Below are positions 48,782-60,889 of a stretch of DNA of 64,000 nucleotides, in pieces (the first letter of the stretch is position 1; every line of letters begins with the position of its first letter). The stretch is from Siphonodentalium dalli. Its lineage: Eukaryota; Mollusca; Scaphopoda; Gadilida; Siphonodentaliidae. The DNA is taken from positions 242,153,530-242,217,529 of the forward strand of contig CP136065.1 in assembly GCA_032622095.1 (NCBI GenBank), given 5' to 3'. The position numbers were made by a program, and so were the translations under genes. Under the pieces are notes generated by a model. That model did no database searches, was not told where the DNA came from, and saw only the letters and a list, made by a program, of their open reading frames with translations.

Positions 48782-49235
48782 AAAATCATCTGTCTGTTCC
48801 CGCCATGTGTTTATCCATAGCAATATCATAGTAACGCACTTACATCTGTCTGTTCCCGCCATGTGTTTATCCATAGATTGTCATAGCAACGCACGTTACA
48901 TCTGTCTGTTCCCGCCATGTGGTTATCCATAGCAATATCATAGTAACGCACTTACATCTGTCTGTTCCCGCCATGTGTTTATCCATAGATTGTCATAGCA
49001 ACGCACGTTACATCTGTCTGTTCCCGCCATGTAGTTATCCATAGCAATATCATAGTAACGCACGTTACATCTGTCTGTTCCCGCCATGTGTTTATCCATA
49101 GCAATATCATAGTAACGCACGTTACATCTGTCTGTTCCCGCCATGTGGTTATCCATAGCAATATCATAGTAACGCACGTTACAAGTTACACATACATGTG
49201 TTTATCCATAGAATATCATAGTAACGCACGTTACA
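48782..49235. repeat. 60-bp tandem array, about 8 units
   Basis: Unit: CATCTGTCTGTTCCCGCC, ATGTGTTTATCCATAGCAAT, ATCATAGTAACGCACGTTA. Some units are a few bases shorter (CATAGATTGTCATAGCAACG). The 60-bp length keeps the minus-strand ORF 48938-49177 open as a 20-residue repeat; its reading is YYDIAMDKHMAGTDRCNVR. No exon of the known gene matches it. Confidence 0.9.
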
Positions 49236-49989
49236 ATTTACACGTACATGTGGCTGAACTTGGCTAATACATTGTCGAAAACCTGTGATTTATTCATGTG
49301 ACTGTTGCATTCTGTATCGCGTGACGGGGTCAGAAAATATATAGCATCACATAATATATGCGTATAGTACAGGGACGTGTGCAGATGGTGTTCGTTGTGG
49401 GTTTCCACCATGCAATTTCCAACTGCATCCCCTTCCACAAAATCTTCATTTGCACCGCTGATATTTCAAACTTTTAACTGGTTAGAAACGTTATAAACTT
49501 TCATGCTGCTGACATTTTCAGTCTCAATTTTTACTTCAAGTGAGTAAATACTCATTGATCTAAAAAGGATATTTTAAATTCTTTATTTGATATAACCAGC
49601 GTATAGCTTAATCCAAAAATGTATAAAATAAAGTACATCGTACATCAAGTCATAAATAGATGAATAAATGAAATTACATTGACTTGCATAGGCCTATAAA
49701 TAGGTTGCCTGCATATAGGCTTCCATGTTCTGGTTAAATCATCCTCTACCAAAATTTTGCTGATATTTATTGATATTCCATCAAGTTGTTCTTAATATGA
49801 GTATATATACCGTTATTCATTGATTTAATACATATTAATTCTACGGCATGTATGCGTTGCGAATATCTAGGGCGTCTTTGGTCAAATTATATATTTTCTT
49901 TGTTGGAGAGAAGATGTTTGGGTTCAGTGGCATCGCGGGGTTGTTAATGTTTTCACACATTTGAAATATGTCTTATGTTCTTCTCAAAA
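49236..49989. other. Gene-free, AT-rich
   Basis: Nothing recognised. Confidence 0.4.
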
Positions 49990-50452
49990 CATTATAATAA
50001 TAATAATAATATTTGTATAGCGCTTATCCCCAATAAGCGGGCCCTAAGCGCTTGACATAAACATCAGCATGAAATATAAATATACACAATATCAAAGTCA
50101 TTTTCTGAAACGCCGCGCAAACATGTAAGTTTTCAATGACTTTTTAAAGTCGTCAAGAGATGGTGACTCTTTTATGTTCAATGTCAGAGGATTCCATGCA
50201 TTTGGGCATGTTACTTTAAAAGATCGGTAGCAAAGTGTGATCAAATTAGCACCAGATGGTGTCAAAAGAAGTTTGTCCTCTGAACGAAGTGATCGGTGTG
50301 GGACATATGGAACAAGGATATCACTGAAGTATGCTGGAAGAGCTCTTGAGCCATGGGTTGCTTGATATGCATATGTAACAAGTTTATAAATAATTCTATC
50401 TGTCACAGGTAGCCAATGTAATTCTTGCAACATTTCATCTATGTCGTCAGAT
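49990..50452 (-). pseudogene. CR1-like LINE 3' end, copy 2
   Basis: Minus-strand reading from 50433: LQELHWLPVTDRIIYKLVTY, AYQATHGSRALPAYFSDILV, SLRSEDKLLLTPSGANLITL, SFKVTCPNAWNPLTLNIKES, SLDDFKKSLKTYMF. This is the conserved C-terminal tail of CR1-like polymerases, still open over 111 codons. It ends in (AAT)n at about 49993, like 27842-28355. Severely 5'-truncated. Confidence 0.87.
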
Positions 50453-50484
50453 TATACATAGGGATTTAACCCTTTCATGACTGG

Positions 50485-50550
50485 CGCCATGTGCCAATGC
50501 ATTGTCTTATATATATGGGTCTCCCATATATAATCCCATATATAAGATAC
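50485..50550. repeat. Degenerate hairpin-family fragment
   Basis: CATGTGCCAATGCATTGTCT, then ATATATGGGTCTCCCATATA; a decayed arm of the hairpin MITE. Confidence 0.6.
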
Positions 50551-50698
50551 ATACAATTGATACACCTTTATAGCATTGTGAAATTTTTATTCCACGAGCT
50601 TGCGACCCTTCTATGAATCTTTCTCCAGTTTAATGACAGTTTCTACCATTACACTTGGGAACGATACTTAGAATGGTCGGAAGCTCGTGGAATGATAT

Positions 50699-51115
50699 TT
50701 AACCCTTTACCCAACAGAAGGGCCCTGTGCCAATGCATTCTCTTATATATGCGAGTCGACCATAGGTCGCCTCGCATATATAAGAGAATGCATTGGCTTA
50801 ACACATTACAAATTAAAAAATTGTTAAAGAATGTAAGAATTTTTTTTTTCTTGTATTCTTCAACAATTTTATAATTTCACCCATACAGAGCCCCAGACAA
50901 ACATGAGCAGACGACACTCTTCTATATGCTTCTATATATGTGTGAGGCTCCCTGCAGGGTAATGGATGTTTTTTTTATTTTATGTCCTAAAAAATGTAAG
51001 AAACATTTATTTTAAAAAAATGATAAAAAATTGTTAGGCCAATGCATTCTCTTATATATGCGAGGCGACCTATGGTCGACTCGCATATATAAGAGAATGC
51101 ATTGGCACATGGTAT
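50699..51115. mobile_element. Hairpin MITE, copy with both hairpins
   Basis: Starts TTTAACCCTTTACCCAACAG as at 1738. Hairpin at about 50728-50800, then ATAATTTCACCCATACAGAG, the core CTTCTATATGCTTCTATATA and CTCCCTGCAGGGTAATGGAT, then the inverted second hairpin at 51040-51110. Confidence 0.8.
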
Positions 51116-51726
51116 AACTGTAACTCAGCACAAGTCTATAAATTGTTTCAATATTATTTATATGATCAATTCTGGAATTTTGTACGTCACATCTCCAGCA
51201 TATCAACCAATGCATTTGTCTAACAATATTTACCTTGACATTGTAAGCCAATTCATTACATATGGGAGACTCGAATATATAAGAGAATTCCCTGGTACAT
51301 GATTTTATGTTGCACCAGCGCAGCTCCCGTCATGAAAGGTTAAACTAAATTTTGGTTTGAAAATTAAACAACCACAATGTGTTCAGCCTATTATCGGTGT
51401 GAAATTCCCAACTGTCGATGATTCAATCATGAAATTTCCACCTGTTTAAAAGTTTGACAGTTGGAAGGGGTGAGACCCCTACCTGTCGCCAAAATAATTA
51501 AGTAGGATGTACATCAATAAATATATAAGAACTGTTTTCCAACGTTCTCAATTCGAATTGTACTTTATACCCTTTTAGAATTTAACAACATACATTATAC
51601 CATTCATAGTTTAGATTCATTGACTGATCATTAAACAAATATATATACACCATATTGTCCATTGTATATGTTGTAATCACCCTAGCATTGTCAGATGGGA
51701 GGTTTATATTGTAACGGATAAACTAT

Positions 51727-52189
51727 GTACGTCTCTAGATGTGTCCCGCCATATCAAATCCAGTCGTAAGTCGGGATTGTTTTACCCTGTGCCAATACAT
51801 TCTCTTATATATGCGAGTCGACCATAGGTCGCCTCGCATATATAAGAGAATGCATTGGCCTAACAATTTTTTACAATTTTAATAATTTTTTCTTGTATTC
51901 TGTAACAATTTTATAATTTCACCCATACAGAGCCCCAGATAAACATGAGCAGACGGCACTCTTCTATATGCTTCTATATATGTGTGGGGCTCCCTTCAGG
52001 GTAATGGATGTTTTTTATTTTATGTCCTAAAAATTGTAAGAAACATTTATTTAAAAAAAATTTATAAAAAATTGTTAGGCCAATGCATTCTCTTATATAT
52101 GCGAGGTGACCTATGGTCGACTCGCATATATAAGAGAATGCATTGGCACAGAGTAAAAAAAATCCCGACTTACGACTGGATTTGATATG
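51727..52189. mobile_element. Hairpin MITE, full copy
   Basis: Left end GTCCCGCCATATCAAATCCA, GTCGTAAGTCGGGATTGTTT; right end the reverse complement to about 52189. Hairpins at about 51790-51861 and 52078-52147. The flanks share the 25-bp sequence GGTTTATATTGTAACGGATA + AACTA on both sides (about 51702 and 52190). Confidence 0.85.
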
Positions 52190-54655
52190 GCGGTTTATAT
52201 TGTAACGGATAAACTATACCAACGTCTTCGATTTAAAAATTTAACGCCGTTGAAACACTTTAATTAAAACATGTGAGCTATTGACGCGTTTTAGATTATG
52301 TTTTAAAATCTAACAGTATGTCTCAATTTGAGACATAACACCAACGTAAATACGCCATATCACATAACGCGATTCATACCTCCGCGTTTGCGACCAAGGT
52401 GTTTAAATAGTGAAATAAGACACCACATTTTCACAAATTTAAACACCAACGTCTCAAAAAATAAAACATATTTATACGTTTTATTTTAAAACTTTTTGCT
52501 AAACACAACTTGATCTAACGCATCTTTTTTTAAACAGGGCTTTTTAGAGTGATTACAACGAATCCGCGGTATGTCGCTTGCTCCTCAATGATCATTACAC
52601 ACCTCTCCTGAGTACATACCAGCCTGACCCGTCCATTTGCAAACCTTATTACAAATCATTGCTGGCCGTCGAATGAATCCCATGTTGATCCGGTCCGCTG
52701 TCTATCGACGATATAATTAGCTGGAGGTTGGCCTTTGCATGCAAAAGTGGAACAGGCATATTCACTGTGTACATTCGATAACCGGAAGTGGAATAGGAAA
52801 AAGTGGAATATACGACTCGAAATATATACCAGCGTAAGTGTTTTTGCTTCTAATTATTCTCTCAGTACTATACATTTTTTATGAGATGGTATTTTGCATA
52901 GCATATATATTTCCTATCAAATACAGCAGACTAGTTTTATTTGATGTTGTCGAGAAAAAGAAAGCGAATGTATAAAAGCTCACATGTAAATAACGCTCCC
53001 TTCCATTTCACTGTGTATGTTCACATATAATACCTTATATTTGCGCACGTTTTGCACGTGGTGTATTTGCCCACTGCACTAGCGGTTCCATACGTATATA
53101 ACATGTTGCCACTTTGGCGACACTTGTCACTAAAATCGAGTTTGTTCTAGCATGTTGGTGTACGGCAGTATGATGGGAAGTGTACAGCAGTATGCGAGTT
53201 TAGACAATTACCAAGTGTACTGCATCATGTCATAATAGTTGCAATACAAACAATATGGGCGTCTATTGGCACAATAATTGTTCCTAATGAGGTATGCATA
53301 ATGAGTAAACGCCACATTGTTTCTCATTTCAGCCCGAAAGATATCCAACGGTGTTCAAATGGTGTTACTGTGAATACGAGGGAAATACATTTGGTGAAGC
53401 TTTTTGGCAATCCATAAGGAAACATCAAAATGAAAGCATCGAAAAATAAAACAACAAACAAACAACCACAGTACTATCATTTTCCATCATTCCCGAGCTT
53501 TGTCGTGAGCAGGGTCGTCGAATTACTGTAAATGATGACAACATAACTATCCACGTGTCGCGAGCTGACTCTGAACCAAAAGATTCGCCCACCAAGAATA
53601 TGAAAATTTCAGACTGAACTTTGACCAAAAATAGAAACATTTGCTGTGGTCTAACCGTGGTAAAAAAAAACATATTCCCCACTAATATTACTGGTTGGAA
53701 ATTAAATGAGAACAATTTCAACCTATACGTGGTGTAAAAAGTTTAACTGATGATTTTTTTTTTACCAAAATTGGGGGGTGAGGAACCCCAAACCACTGTC
53801 GCCACGTCCCTTATGCTCGTTGAAGCCATACCATGGTCCGCATGATTTTGATGAAACTGTATGAACTGCATTAATTTTGAAATAAATAAATTTGTTTCCA
53901 ACCAAAATTTAATATGAAAAATGGCTTTTACATCAGTGATTCAGTCATCATATTTTAGACAGTAAACTGAAATCGACTACTGATTTTGTTTTCCAACAAA
54001 TGTTTAAGTGGGTATAGTTGGAATATTTCGACAATTAGAGGCATTTTTGCTACTGGTTTATACGTGTACCTATATTTGTCGAAATATTTAAACTAAACCA
54101 CACGTAGAATGTGGTTGGAAAAAAATATATATTGAGCGTTTCTCTTGGTTAGAAATTTAGGTGTTCAATGGAGTGGGGTAACAACTCAAGATTGAACACC
54201 AAAATACAATAAACAAATCCACGTTCCTGGATATGTGTTGATATAAGAGACAATCCTTCTGTCAGTTAATCCCAACATGGTCAACCCCGTGCATGAGCAT
54301 AATCGTGACTATCAATTGAGAGATATAAAGAATAAATACTATCAAATGGAAACACTGTATTTGTGTATCAGTTTTTACATAGCGTTTCGTGTTTATTCAG
54401 ACTTGATCGCCATCTGTAACATTTCGTACATCTGCTGCACTGGTATCTGGGAGTTATATTTTGCTATGGGTGATGATGAATTTAATGGTAGATTTTGTCG
54501 AGCGATTAAAAACACACGCACAAAGGCAACCACATAATAGAACGATACAAATCAATTTTATCGGTGACTGGATTCAGTCGAACCTGTGAGACACAAATCC
54601 CATTGACTAACTCGATGACAACTAGCCTATATCAGGCGCTAATTAACAGTTCCAT
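52190..54655. other. Gene-free stretch with old dispersed repeats
   Basis: 53700-53815 contains the GGGACGTGGCGACAG-type repeat in reverse orientation (also at 17387 and 18818). The ORFs at 53425-53721 (minus) and 54277-54537 (plus) have no recognised domain. Confidence 0.45.
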
Positions 54656-54985
54656 TTGAACTGGAAAAACGATGTTGAGAAATCTACACGTGGTGAGCTG
54701 TACATTAAATTGAAACATCTACCTTCCCTATCAGCATATTATAATTTGCCCTTTAATATTTATATTAGCATACATAAATTAAGAACTGCTAACGACAGAT
54801 TGGCAATTGAGGTGAGCAAATGGAAAAAGAAGAAAAAGAAAAGCACAATACAAGCCGATAGTGGATTATGCCTTGCCTGTAAACACGAACACGGAGACGA
54901 ATTTCATTTTATAATGAACTGTATTAAACTGCATGAGCTAAGAACCAGACACATACTTGAAATTATGGAAAACTGGCTCCCATGA
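54656..54985 (+). pseudogene. Retroelement C-terminal fragment with RT-type zinc knuckle
   Basis: 109-codon open frame: LSAYYNLPFNIYISIHKLRT, NDRLAIEVSKWKKKKKKS, GLCLACKHEHGDEFHFIMNC, LHELRTRHI. The C-x2-C...DEFHF..NC..LHELR pattern is the knuckle found after the reverse transcriptase in many invertebrate non-LTR polyproteins. No polymerase motif precedes it. Confidence 0.6.
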
Positions 54986-55249
54986 AGCGTTTTATGACCT
55001 TCTCAATGACATGACACTAACGAGAATACAATGAAGAAACTGTCAATTTACATCACGAAGGGGCTTATGATCAATGAAATTAAATAACACCGTTTTATTA
55101 CTACTTATACTTGAAGTTGATTGACATTTCCTTGCAGGTTTACACTGGCATTTATGTACTTGCTTTCAGGTAGTGACTTAGGTAAAATTAAATTTATTTG
55201 TATTACTGTATAATTATGTGCACACAATCTTGTGTATATGTTATATATC

Positions 55250-55880
55250 TCATGTTACACATCTATGTGTCTGAGAATAAACTATTACAACAAGTTGGTG
55301 CATCCCCTTCTTGTGGTCTTTCACACTGAATTTGGCGGAAAACGTCCTAGAACAAACATCACAAGGGAATTCTGGTGCATCTGCAGCTGCATGGCACATT
55401 TTGTTGTGTCTACCCAAAGACCCCGGTGCCTTCAAGTTTTTCTTACATCTTTTACACTGGTCGATGGCGATTCCAGCGTGCGACGCTTTGTGATAACGTA
55501 AGTTGACGGTTGGCAGAACCCCTTACCACATACGTTGCACGTGTGCTCAACTGATTTGTGTGTTGCGATTTCTCATGCAGCTTTAGCGCATATAGCCTGC
55601 TGAACGATCTGCCACAATAGTCACACATGTGGGAGCTTCCTGGTTCTTCATCTTGATCCGGATTATCTGCAGCCATGATGTATGTGTTTTTATTTGTCAT
55701 CTCAGATTATACAGTCTCGTTGTGCTATGCGTACATTCCGAACATGTGTACTCTGTTGTCCGATTCGGAGCCACGTCCATCGATTCGCCCGACCATGACA
55801 TAACTACTATATGGCGACTGAACGACTGTATACATATAACAATAAGCGTGTCACACATAAAACTCAAGCTGGGCATCACT
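55250..55880 (-). pseudogene. C2H2 zinc-finger pseudogene (about 5 fingers)
   Basis: Minus strand. Pieces in order: YTCSECTHSTTRLYNL (55760-55697; stop, second His region decayed), HMCDYCGRSFSRLYALKLHE with KSQH, HTCNVCGKGFCQPST then in the next frame LRYHKASH, CKRCKKNLKAPGSLGRHNK, and FPCDVCSRTFSAKFSVKDHK with KGMH. Spacing C-x2-C-x12-H-x3-5-H. Single-base indels fall in the linker at about 55550 and within finger 3 at about 55503. It may be a pseudogene or an assembly-damaged gene of nucleic-acid-binding type. Confidence 0.75.
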
Positions 55881-56451
55881 TAAAGGATTACAATGCTCAT
55901 GAAACAACAAAACTCCATCGGAAAGCCACCTCTATTGTGATCACAATAATCCAAGTCCCATAAAAATCGGTTAATAAATAAGCAGAGAAATAAATAAATA
56001 ATACCGCCACCGACTGTCGGCTATCTCCGTCGCAAAACCTCGCATGACGTCAAGCGAGGTAAACTAATTAAAAACACAGAATCGGATTCGGAGTTAATTG
56101 TGTCTACCTATATGACGATGGAATATCCGGAACAGACATCAGCGCGTGAGCGTGATGGAATTGTTGCGGGGCATATCAATAGCATTGTGTACACATGGTT
56201 AATTGTCATCGCGCGGTGAGTTATATTCACTTGTGATTTGTCTTAAGCGCTGTTTGGAAAGTGATTATTTTGACAAAAAAACTATAGAAGGCCGAATGAG
56301 CGGGGTAGGTCACACTTTTGTGTCAAAAATAAAGCTTATAAAAACACGAGCAGGCATGTGAACTCTATTCGGGCGCGTGTTCACGATGTTATTTTAATTT
56401 TCCGTATATATGCCCCGGGTGTCCCGTATTTACAATCATTCATTCGTAACA

Positions 56452-56619
56452 ATGCCATATAAATGCAATGTTTTCGGTTGTGGCCGGTCTAGTGACTCTC
56501 AGTTAGGTATATTAACGCTGTATTCATTTCCAAAGGATGTTCGTTTACGTGACATTTGGCGGGATTTCTGTGGGAAACCCGTTGCGCAAAATCAGAAACC
56601 GATTACATATACCAAATAA
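56452..56619 (+). pseudogene. Truncated THAP domain fragment
   Basis: MPYKCNVFGCGRSSDSQ, LYSFPKDVRLRDIWRDFC and GKPVAQNQKPITYTK, then TAA. The start, the first Cys pair, the F.P motif and the Trp match the N-terminal half of a THAP zinc-dependent DNA-binding domain. The later C-x2-H is missing; the frame ends where an AATAAAGAGCG-type repeat begins. The start at 56410 is also in frame, but THAP proteins usually begin MP. Confidence 0.65.
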
Positions 56620-57450
56620 AGAGCGTTTAGCGTTAAGTCAGTCATGGTTAAGAATACATACAATTACAGTTAAAGTGGAGAGTATGTTGAATAATCCACG
56701 ATAACAACTATTCTAAGTCGATTCCCCATTTCCTTCACCATGGTTCAATAAAGAGCGTTCCATGTTAAGAGTTTTCCTAATATGGTACGAATAAAAAGAG
56801 TTTAATAAAGCGAAATTGCTATGACTTGGAAGGATATATAAAGCATGCGTATCGGAAGATCGTGTACATGTATTGACCTGTATTGGTGTAATCATTAACA
56901 CAATCACGATGACAACTGTTCTAAGTCCAGTCCCTTTACCTTGACGCAATAAAGAGCGTTCACTATTACGATATATTGCGAATAAAGAACGCTTGTATAT
57001 GTGCTTACATATTAAACCCGATTATTATCCCTCCTTCAAAAAGTGTTATATATGATTGGATGTTTAAACGAACCACGGCGAACGTTTATATATTTTATAA
57101 TCCTATTGTTATGCGTAATTGACACATAGAGGTTGAGTTATGACCTGCATATTCAATAGACCGCATCGCTAGAGTGTTAAGTTTATAGGCCAATAACCAC
57201 GCTTAAACGCAGTGATTTCATCAGTGACAGTCGGCAAGATAGTTTGGGGGTAGGGGAAGCAATATTCTGAAATATATATAAACACCATACTGCCCTAATA
57301 TATACATGATTCATAACCAAGAAAAATGAACTTATCATATCATATTGGTAATGAATGACTTGATTATAATTGATTAAATCAGACAGTAATAAACCGATTT
57401 TGTTTGTTTTACCGCGTTACGATAAATTAAAACGAAACGCTCTTTATTGA
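56610..57450. repeat. Repeats carrying AATAAAGAGCGTT
   Basis: The motif occurs near 56615, 56747, 56948 and 56980 (AATAAAGAACGC) and as ACGCTCTTTATT at 57437. 56690-56765 and 56895-56965 are roughly duplicated (ACAACTATTCTAAGTC / ACAACTGTTCTAAGTC). The motif is also within the TTAA MITEs at 5.9 and 16.3 kb. Confidence 0.6.
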
Positions 57451-58584
57451 CACAAGACAAAGGTCATCTGGAAATTGGAATGTTTAAGAGATGATAATTG
57501 CCTAATAATAGTCTTCGCATATATATATATATGCAATCTTTATATGAATATATAATATAACTTGGGACTATTCCGGTAACGAGAAAAAATATATAAACAC
57601 GAGCACGTGTTTATATAGATAAATGGGCGCAAAACTGAATAATATACGGGCATGGCTTTATAGTAACAACACATCGCGATACATATAATAATAATAACAC
57701 GATAAAAATATTTAATTACGAGAACCGTGATGTTTTCGGCAAAGTTTTGCATTCGTAGTGTGATAACGCGACAATCTTCAAAGGCCGCGATCGACTACAT
57801 GCAAACTTAAAATACTGCCGTAGCGTATCTATGCGTTGTCGATGGGTTACCACGTGATCGATCACGTGCTATGCTTCTGTTTACATGTGACAATCACGTG
57901 ATCGGGCCGATGATCACGTGGCTTCGTCTACAACAAAATCTTCGGCTAACTTCGGAATTTTTTATAATCGTTATAAAAATAACGAATGGCGGCCGAATAT
58001 TAGATTATATGCGCCCAATGGACATTATATATATATATTATCGGTATATTGAAAGAAAATATTACTGTTTTTTCAGCACCATATTCCTTTAACTCGCATG
58101 CTTTTTATTTTCCATAACCTGAATAGAAATTGTTTGCCGGAGTCACAGGCCTCTAATCAAATGTATGATATCTCATTCGCACTTGGACAGAATGAACACA
58201 AACTACGGTACAGTCAGTTACATGTGTATTACATAGGCATGCATATTCAAACAATAAACCGTCTACCATGTTATACATACGTGCAAATACATGAAGCCGT
58301 GCACACTGCAATCCCATCCACCACAACAAACACGCACATATATTAATTATATAATTGCTTTCACATTCTGGAATCAGACACATCTTTCTGTGGTCTGATC
58401 ATCTAATAACCATACAGTCGCATGCCAATGCATTCACTTCACAAAGGTGTGCCACAAAGTCTTATTAATCATGGAGAAACGAATGATTTATATGTCGTGC
58501 AAATAGAGCAATCTTTTGCTCAAATATGCTCAAAATCCACATCACTCGCTTTAGTGCGAAGTTCAATTCCCAGATACATGCCCA
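57450..58584. other. Gene-free stretch with a CACGTG cluster
   Basis: Palindromic CACGTG sites lie within 57850-57920. Otherwise AT-rich; the ORFs have no recognised domain. Confidence 0.45.
57850..57920. promoter_or_regulatory. Cluster of CACGTG E-box palindromes
   Basis: ACCACGTGATCGATCACGTG, ATCACGTGATCG and GATCACGTGGC give four CACGTG sites in about 70 bp, two in a larger palindrome. E-boxes of this kind bind bHLH-ZIP factors (MYC/MAX, USF, MITF/TFE). No adjacent promoter was identified, so a regulatory role is inference. Confidence 0.3.
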
Positions 58585-59561
58585 TTATATGCTTGGAGTC
58601 TAGTGGACCAAAATCTCAGCACAGCCCCGGAAGATATCCTATCCCAACCGATTCATTTAAATAAACATATCATAGTGGACAGGCATATGTTCATTAATAA
58701 AGAGTTGATAAAGAATAATATATTCTTTATAAATGATCTTATGAAAGACGACTCAGGATTCCTGGACTATGGTGAATTTTGTTGTAAATATAATTTACGC
58801 ACTCCTTTTACATATTACCAGGGACTTTTGAATGCAATACCATCTCAATGGAGAACATGTGTGAGGGGAAATAGGAAACTTAATCTGATAAAACAAATCA
58901 AAAATAGATAAGTTGGAAAACTTGACAAAAACCTGTAAAACATTTTATCCCATATTTCTGGAAAATATTGTTGAACAACCAACCCATATTCAAAACAAAT
59001 AGGCAAAAAGATTAGGAAAACCCATTAGTGGCTTGAATTGGAGTGAAATCTATAAACATCCATACCAAATTACAGATGATACAGGGTTACTTAATTTCCA
59101 ATTTAAGATCAATCATGATATACTGCATACAAATTCGAAACTATTCAAGTGCAAACTATCAGAAACAGAACTTTGCACCTTCTGTGGAAACTCAAGAGAA
59201 ACAGTTCTACATCTCTTCTATGAATGTTCCATTTCAAAAACTGTATTGCTTCAATTTCAACAGCTACTCAAAGAAAAATGTGCATTTTCAATAGATCTCA
59301 CCCCAGAATATACAGTGCTTGGAATGGGAGACACAGAAGCAACCATATTTGAAATATTGGATATTTTGTATATTACTTTATAGAAAATATATATATTTAT
59401 GTAAAATGAGGAAAAACAATCCTACTTTAACTGGCCTCATTGAACATCTTAAATACTACCAAAACATTGAATGTCTCAGTACAAGTCACTTGGAAGTCAG
59501 TAGGGCTCATCATCTTAAAACAAGATGGGAAGATTTGAAACCATTGTTAACATGTCAATAA
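58585..59561 (+). pseudogene. L1/Tx1-like LINE ORF2 C-terminal fragment
   Basis: Homologous to the C-terminal part of ORF2 in the 6.2-11.7 kb element: LSQPIHLNKHIIVDRHMF, FFINDLMKDDSGFLDYGEFC, YYQGLLNAIPSQWRTC, NWSEIYKHPYQITDDTGLLN, CTFCGNSRETVLHLFYECSI and LTGLIEHLKYYQNIECLSTS. Broken by frameshifts near 58905, 59380 and others. More diverged than the first element, hence older. Confidence 0.87.
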
Positions 59562-60157
59562 GTTAACAGAAAACTGGATATTTTTTTTTACATTACCATC
59601 AATTCCAAATTCAACTAATGTTTTTGCATACCAATTGTAGGGATGAAGATAAATGTAATTCACATGTACTCTCCACTGAGACGGAATGCCCCCTCCACCC
59701 CACGGCAATAATATATCAATAAACTAAACATTTATTTGTTTACTATAATTGAAAAACGTTTGGTACAAAAGCAATAATATATCAAACATACAATCTATAC
59801 TTTATGTTCAATAGAATAATCAACCATATTAATATATATATTAATATGTGTACACCTATTTATGAGATATACTTATCAGGATCCTAATAAAAATATTAAA
59901 ACAAAAAAAAGAATTTGAGAACTGTTGTGATAAATGTGGGCTCTCATAATACTGCTTATTTATGTGGGCAGTAGCCTCTATACGGGCGCCTGTGGCGCAT
60001 AAGATACTATGGGTGGCTCAATGGGGGTGGGTGGGTTCTCATAATACTACTTATTTATGTGGGCAGTAGCCTCTATACGGGCGCCTGTGGCGCATAAGAT
60101 ACTATGGGTGATCTATATAATATGTGACGGCCATGATATACGTAAGGGATTTCGAAT
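59562..60157. other. Gene-free; tandem duplication
   Basis: TCTCATAATACTGCTTATTT to TACTATGGGTG (59941-60013) is repeated at 60034-60110 with few changes, including GGGCGCCTGTGGCGCATAAG. The remainder is AT-rich. Confidence 0.7.
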
Positions 60158-60640
60158 TTATTTGAAACATAATATACTTTCGTCAAATTCTAATTCTTCC
60201 ATGCGTTTGTAAATGATGTGATCAGCTATATACACACATATGCCTCCTCCGTAACTGTTTCGATCTTTTCTAATAGATCCACACAAGTGTGGAATTTGGA
60301 TCAGATCAGAACTAAAGTAGGGTTCAAAGTGGGTTTCTGTAAAACAAATAATATCGTATTCGTTTATAGTAGTTAATATTTTATCTAATTTGTTCCTCAA
60401 ACTGCGAACATTCAAGTGGAAAATATTGAGAGTGTGTCCTCTTGTTTCCAGACCGGGACATGGAGGAATATCTTCACACATTAACACTAATATAGATGCC
60501 ATCAGCAAATTGTTTAGATTAGGATACCTCAGTTTAAGGAATTTGACAGAGTTTCCTGTTTTTGTCCACTTGCACAACTTTTCGTTGAATCGAAGAGACC
60601 AGTGGACTGTCTGTGCTGTACCAAGTCAGCCGACATCCCG
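60158..60640 (-). pseudogene. Non-LTR endonuclease N-terminal fragment
   Basis: Minus strand from about 60577: NLLMASILVLMCEDIPPCPG, TLNIFHLNVRSLRNKLDKIL, EYDIICFTETHF, IRKDRNSYGGGICVYIADHI. These are the first motifs of an APE-type endonuclease (N, E in TETH) in CR1/Jockey-like LINEs, preceded by the usual hydrophobic LLL..GD.P.PGP-like stretch. The rest of the element is missing. Confidence 0.8.
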
Positions 60641-60889
60641 GGGTGAGGAGTGTATTATGGTTCCTTTACATTGCTGTAGATCTGCATACAGATCTGCGTT
60701 AAGTCACGTGTCGCAGATTACTGTGATCACAGCATGATAATGAACGCGCGCTCATCAGTACTCTAGTAATTGACAATTCACTATGAGTCGTGTCAGTTTA
60801 GGCCAGATAAAACATGAATCAACTATCAGCAGACCAAAGAAGTTTATTCTTACACCAGTTAATAATGTAGGACTGCTTCATATGTTTAG

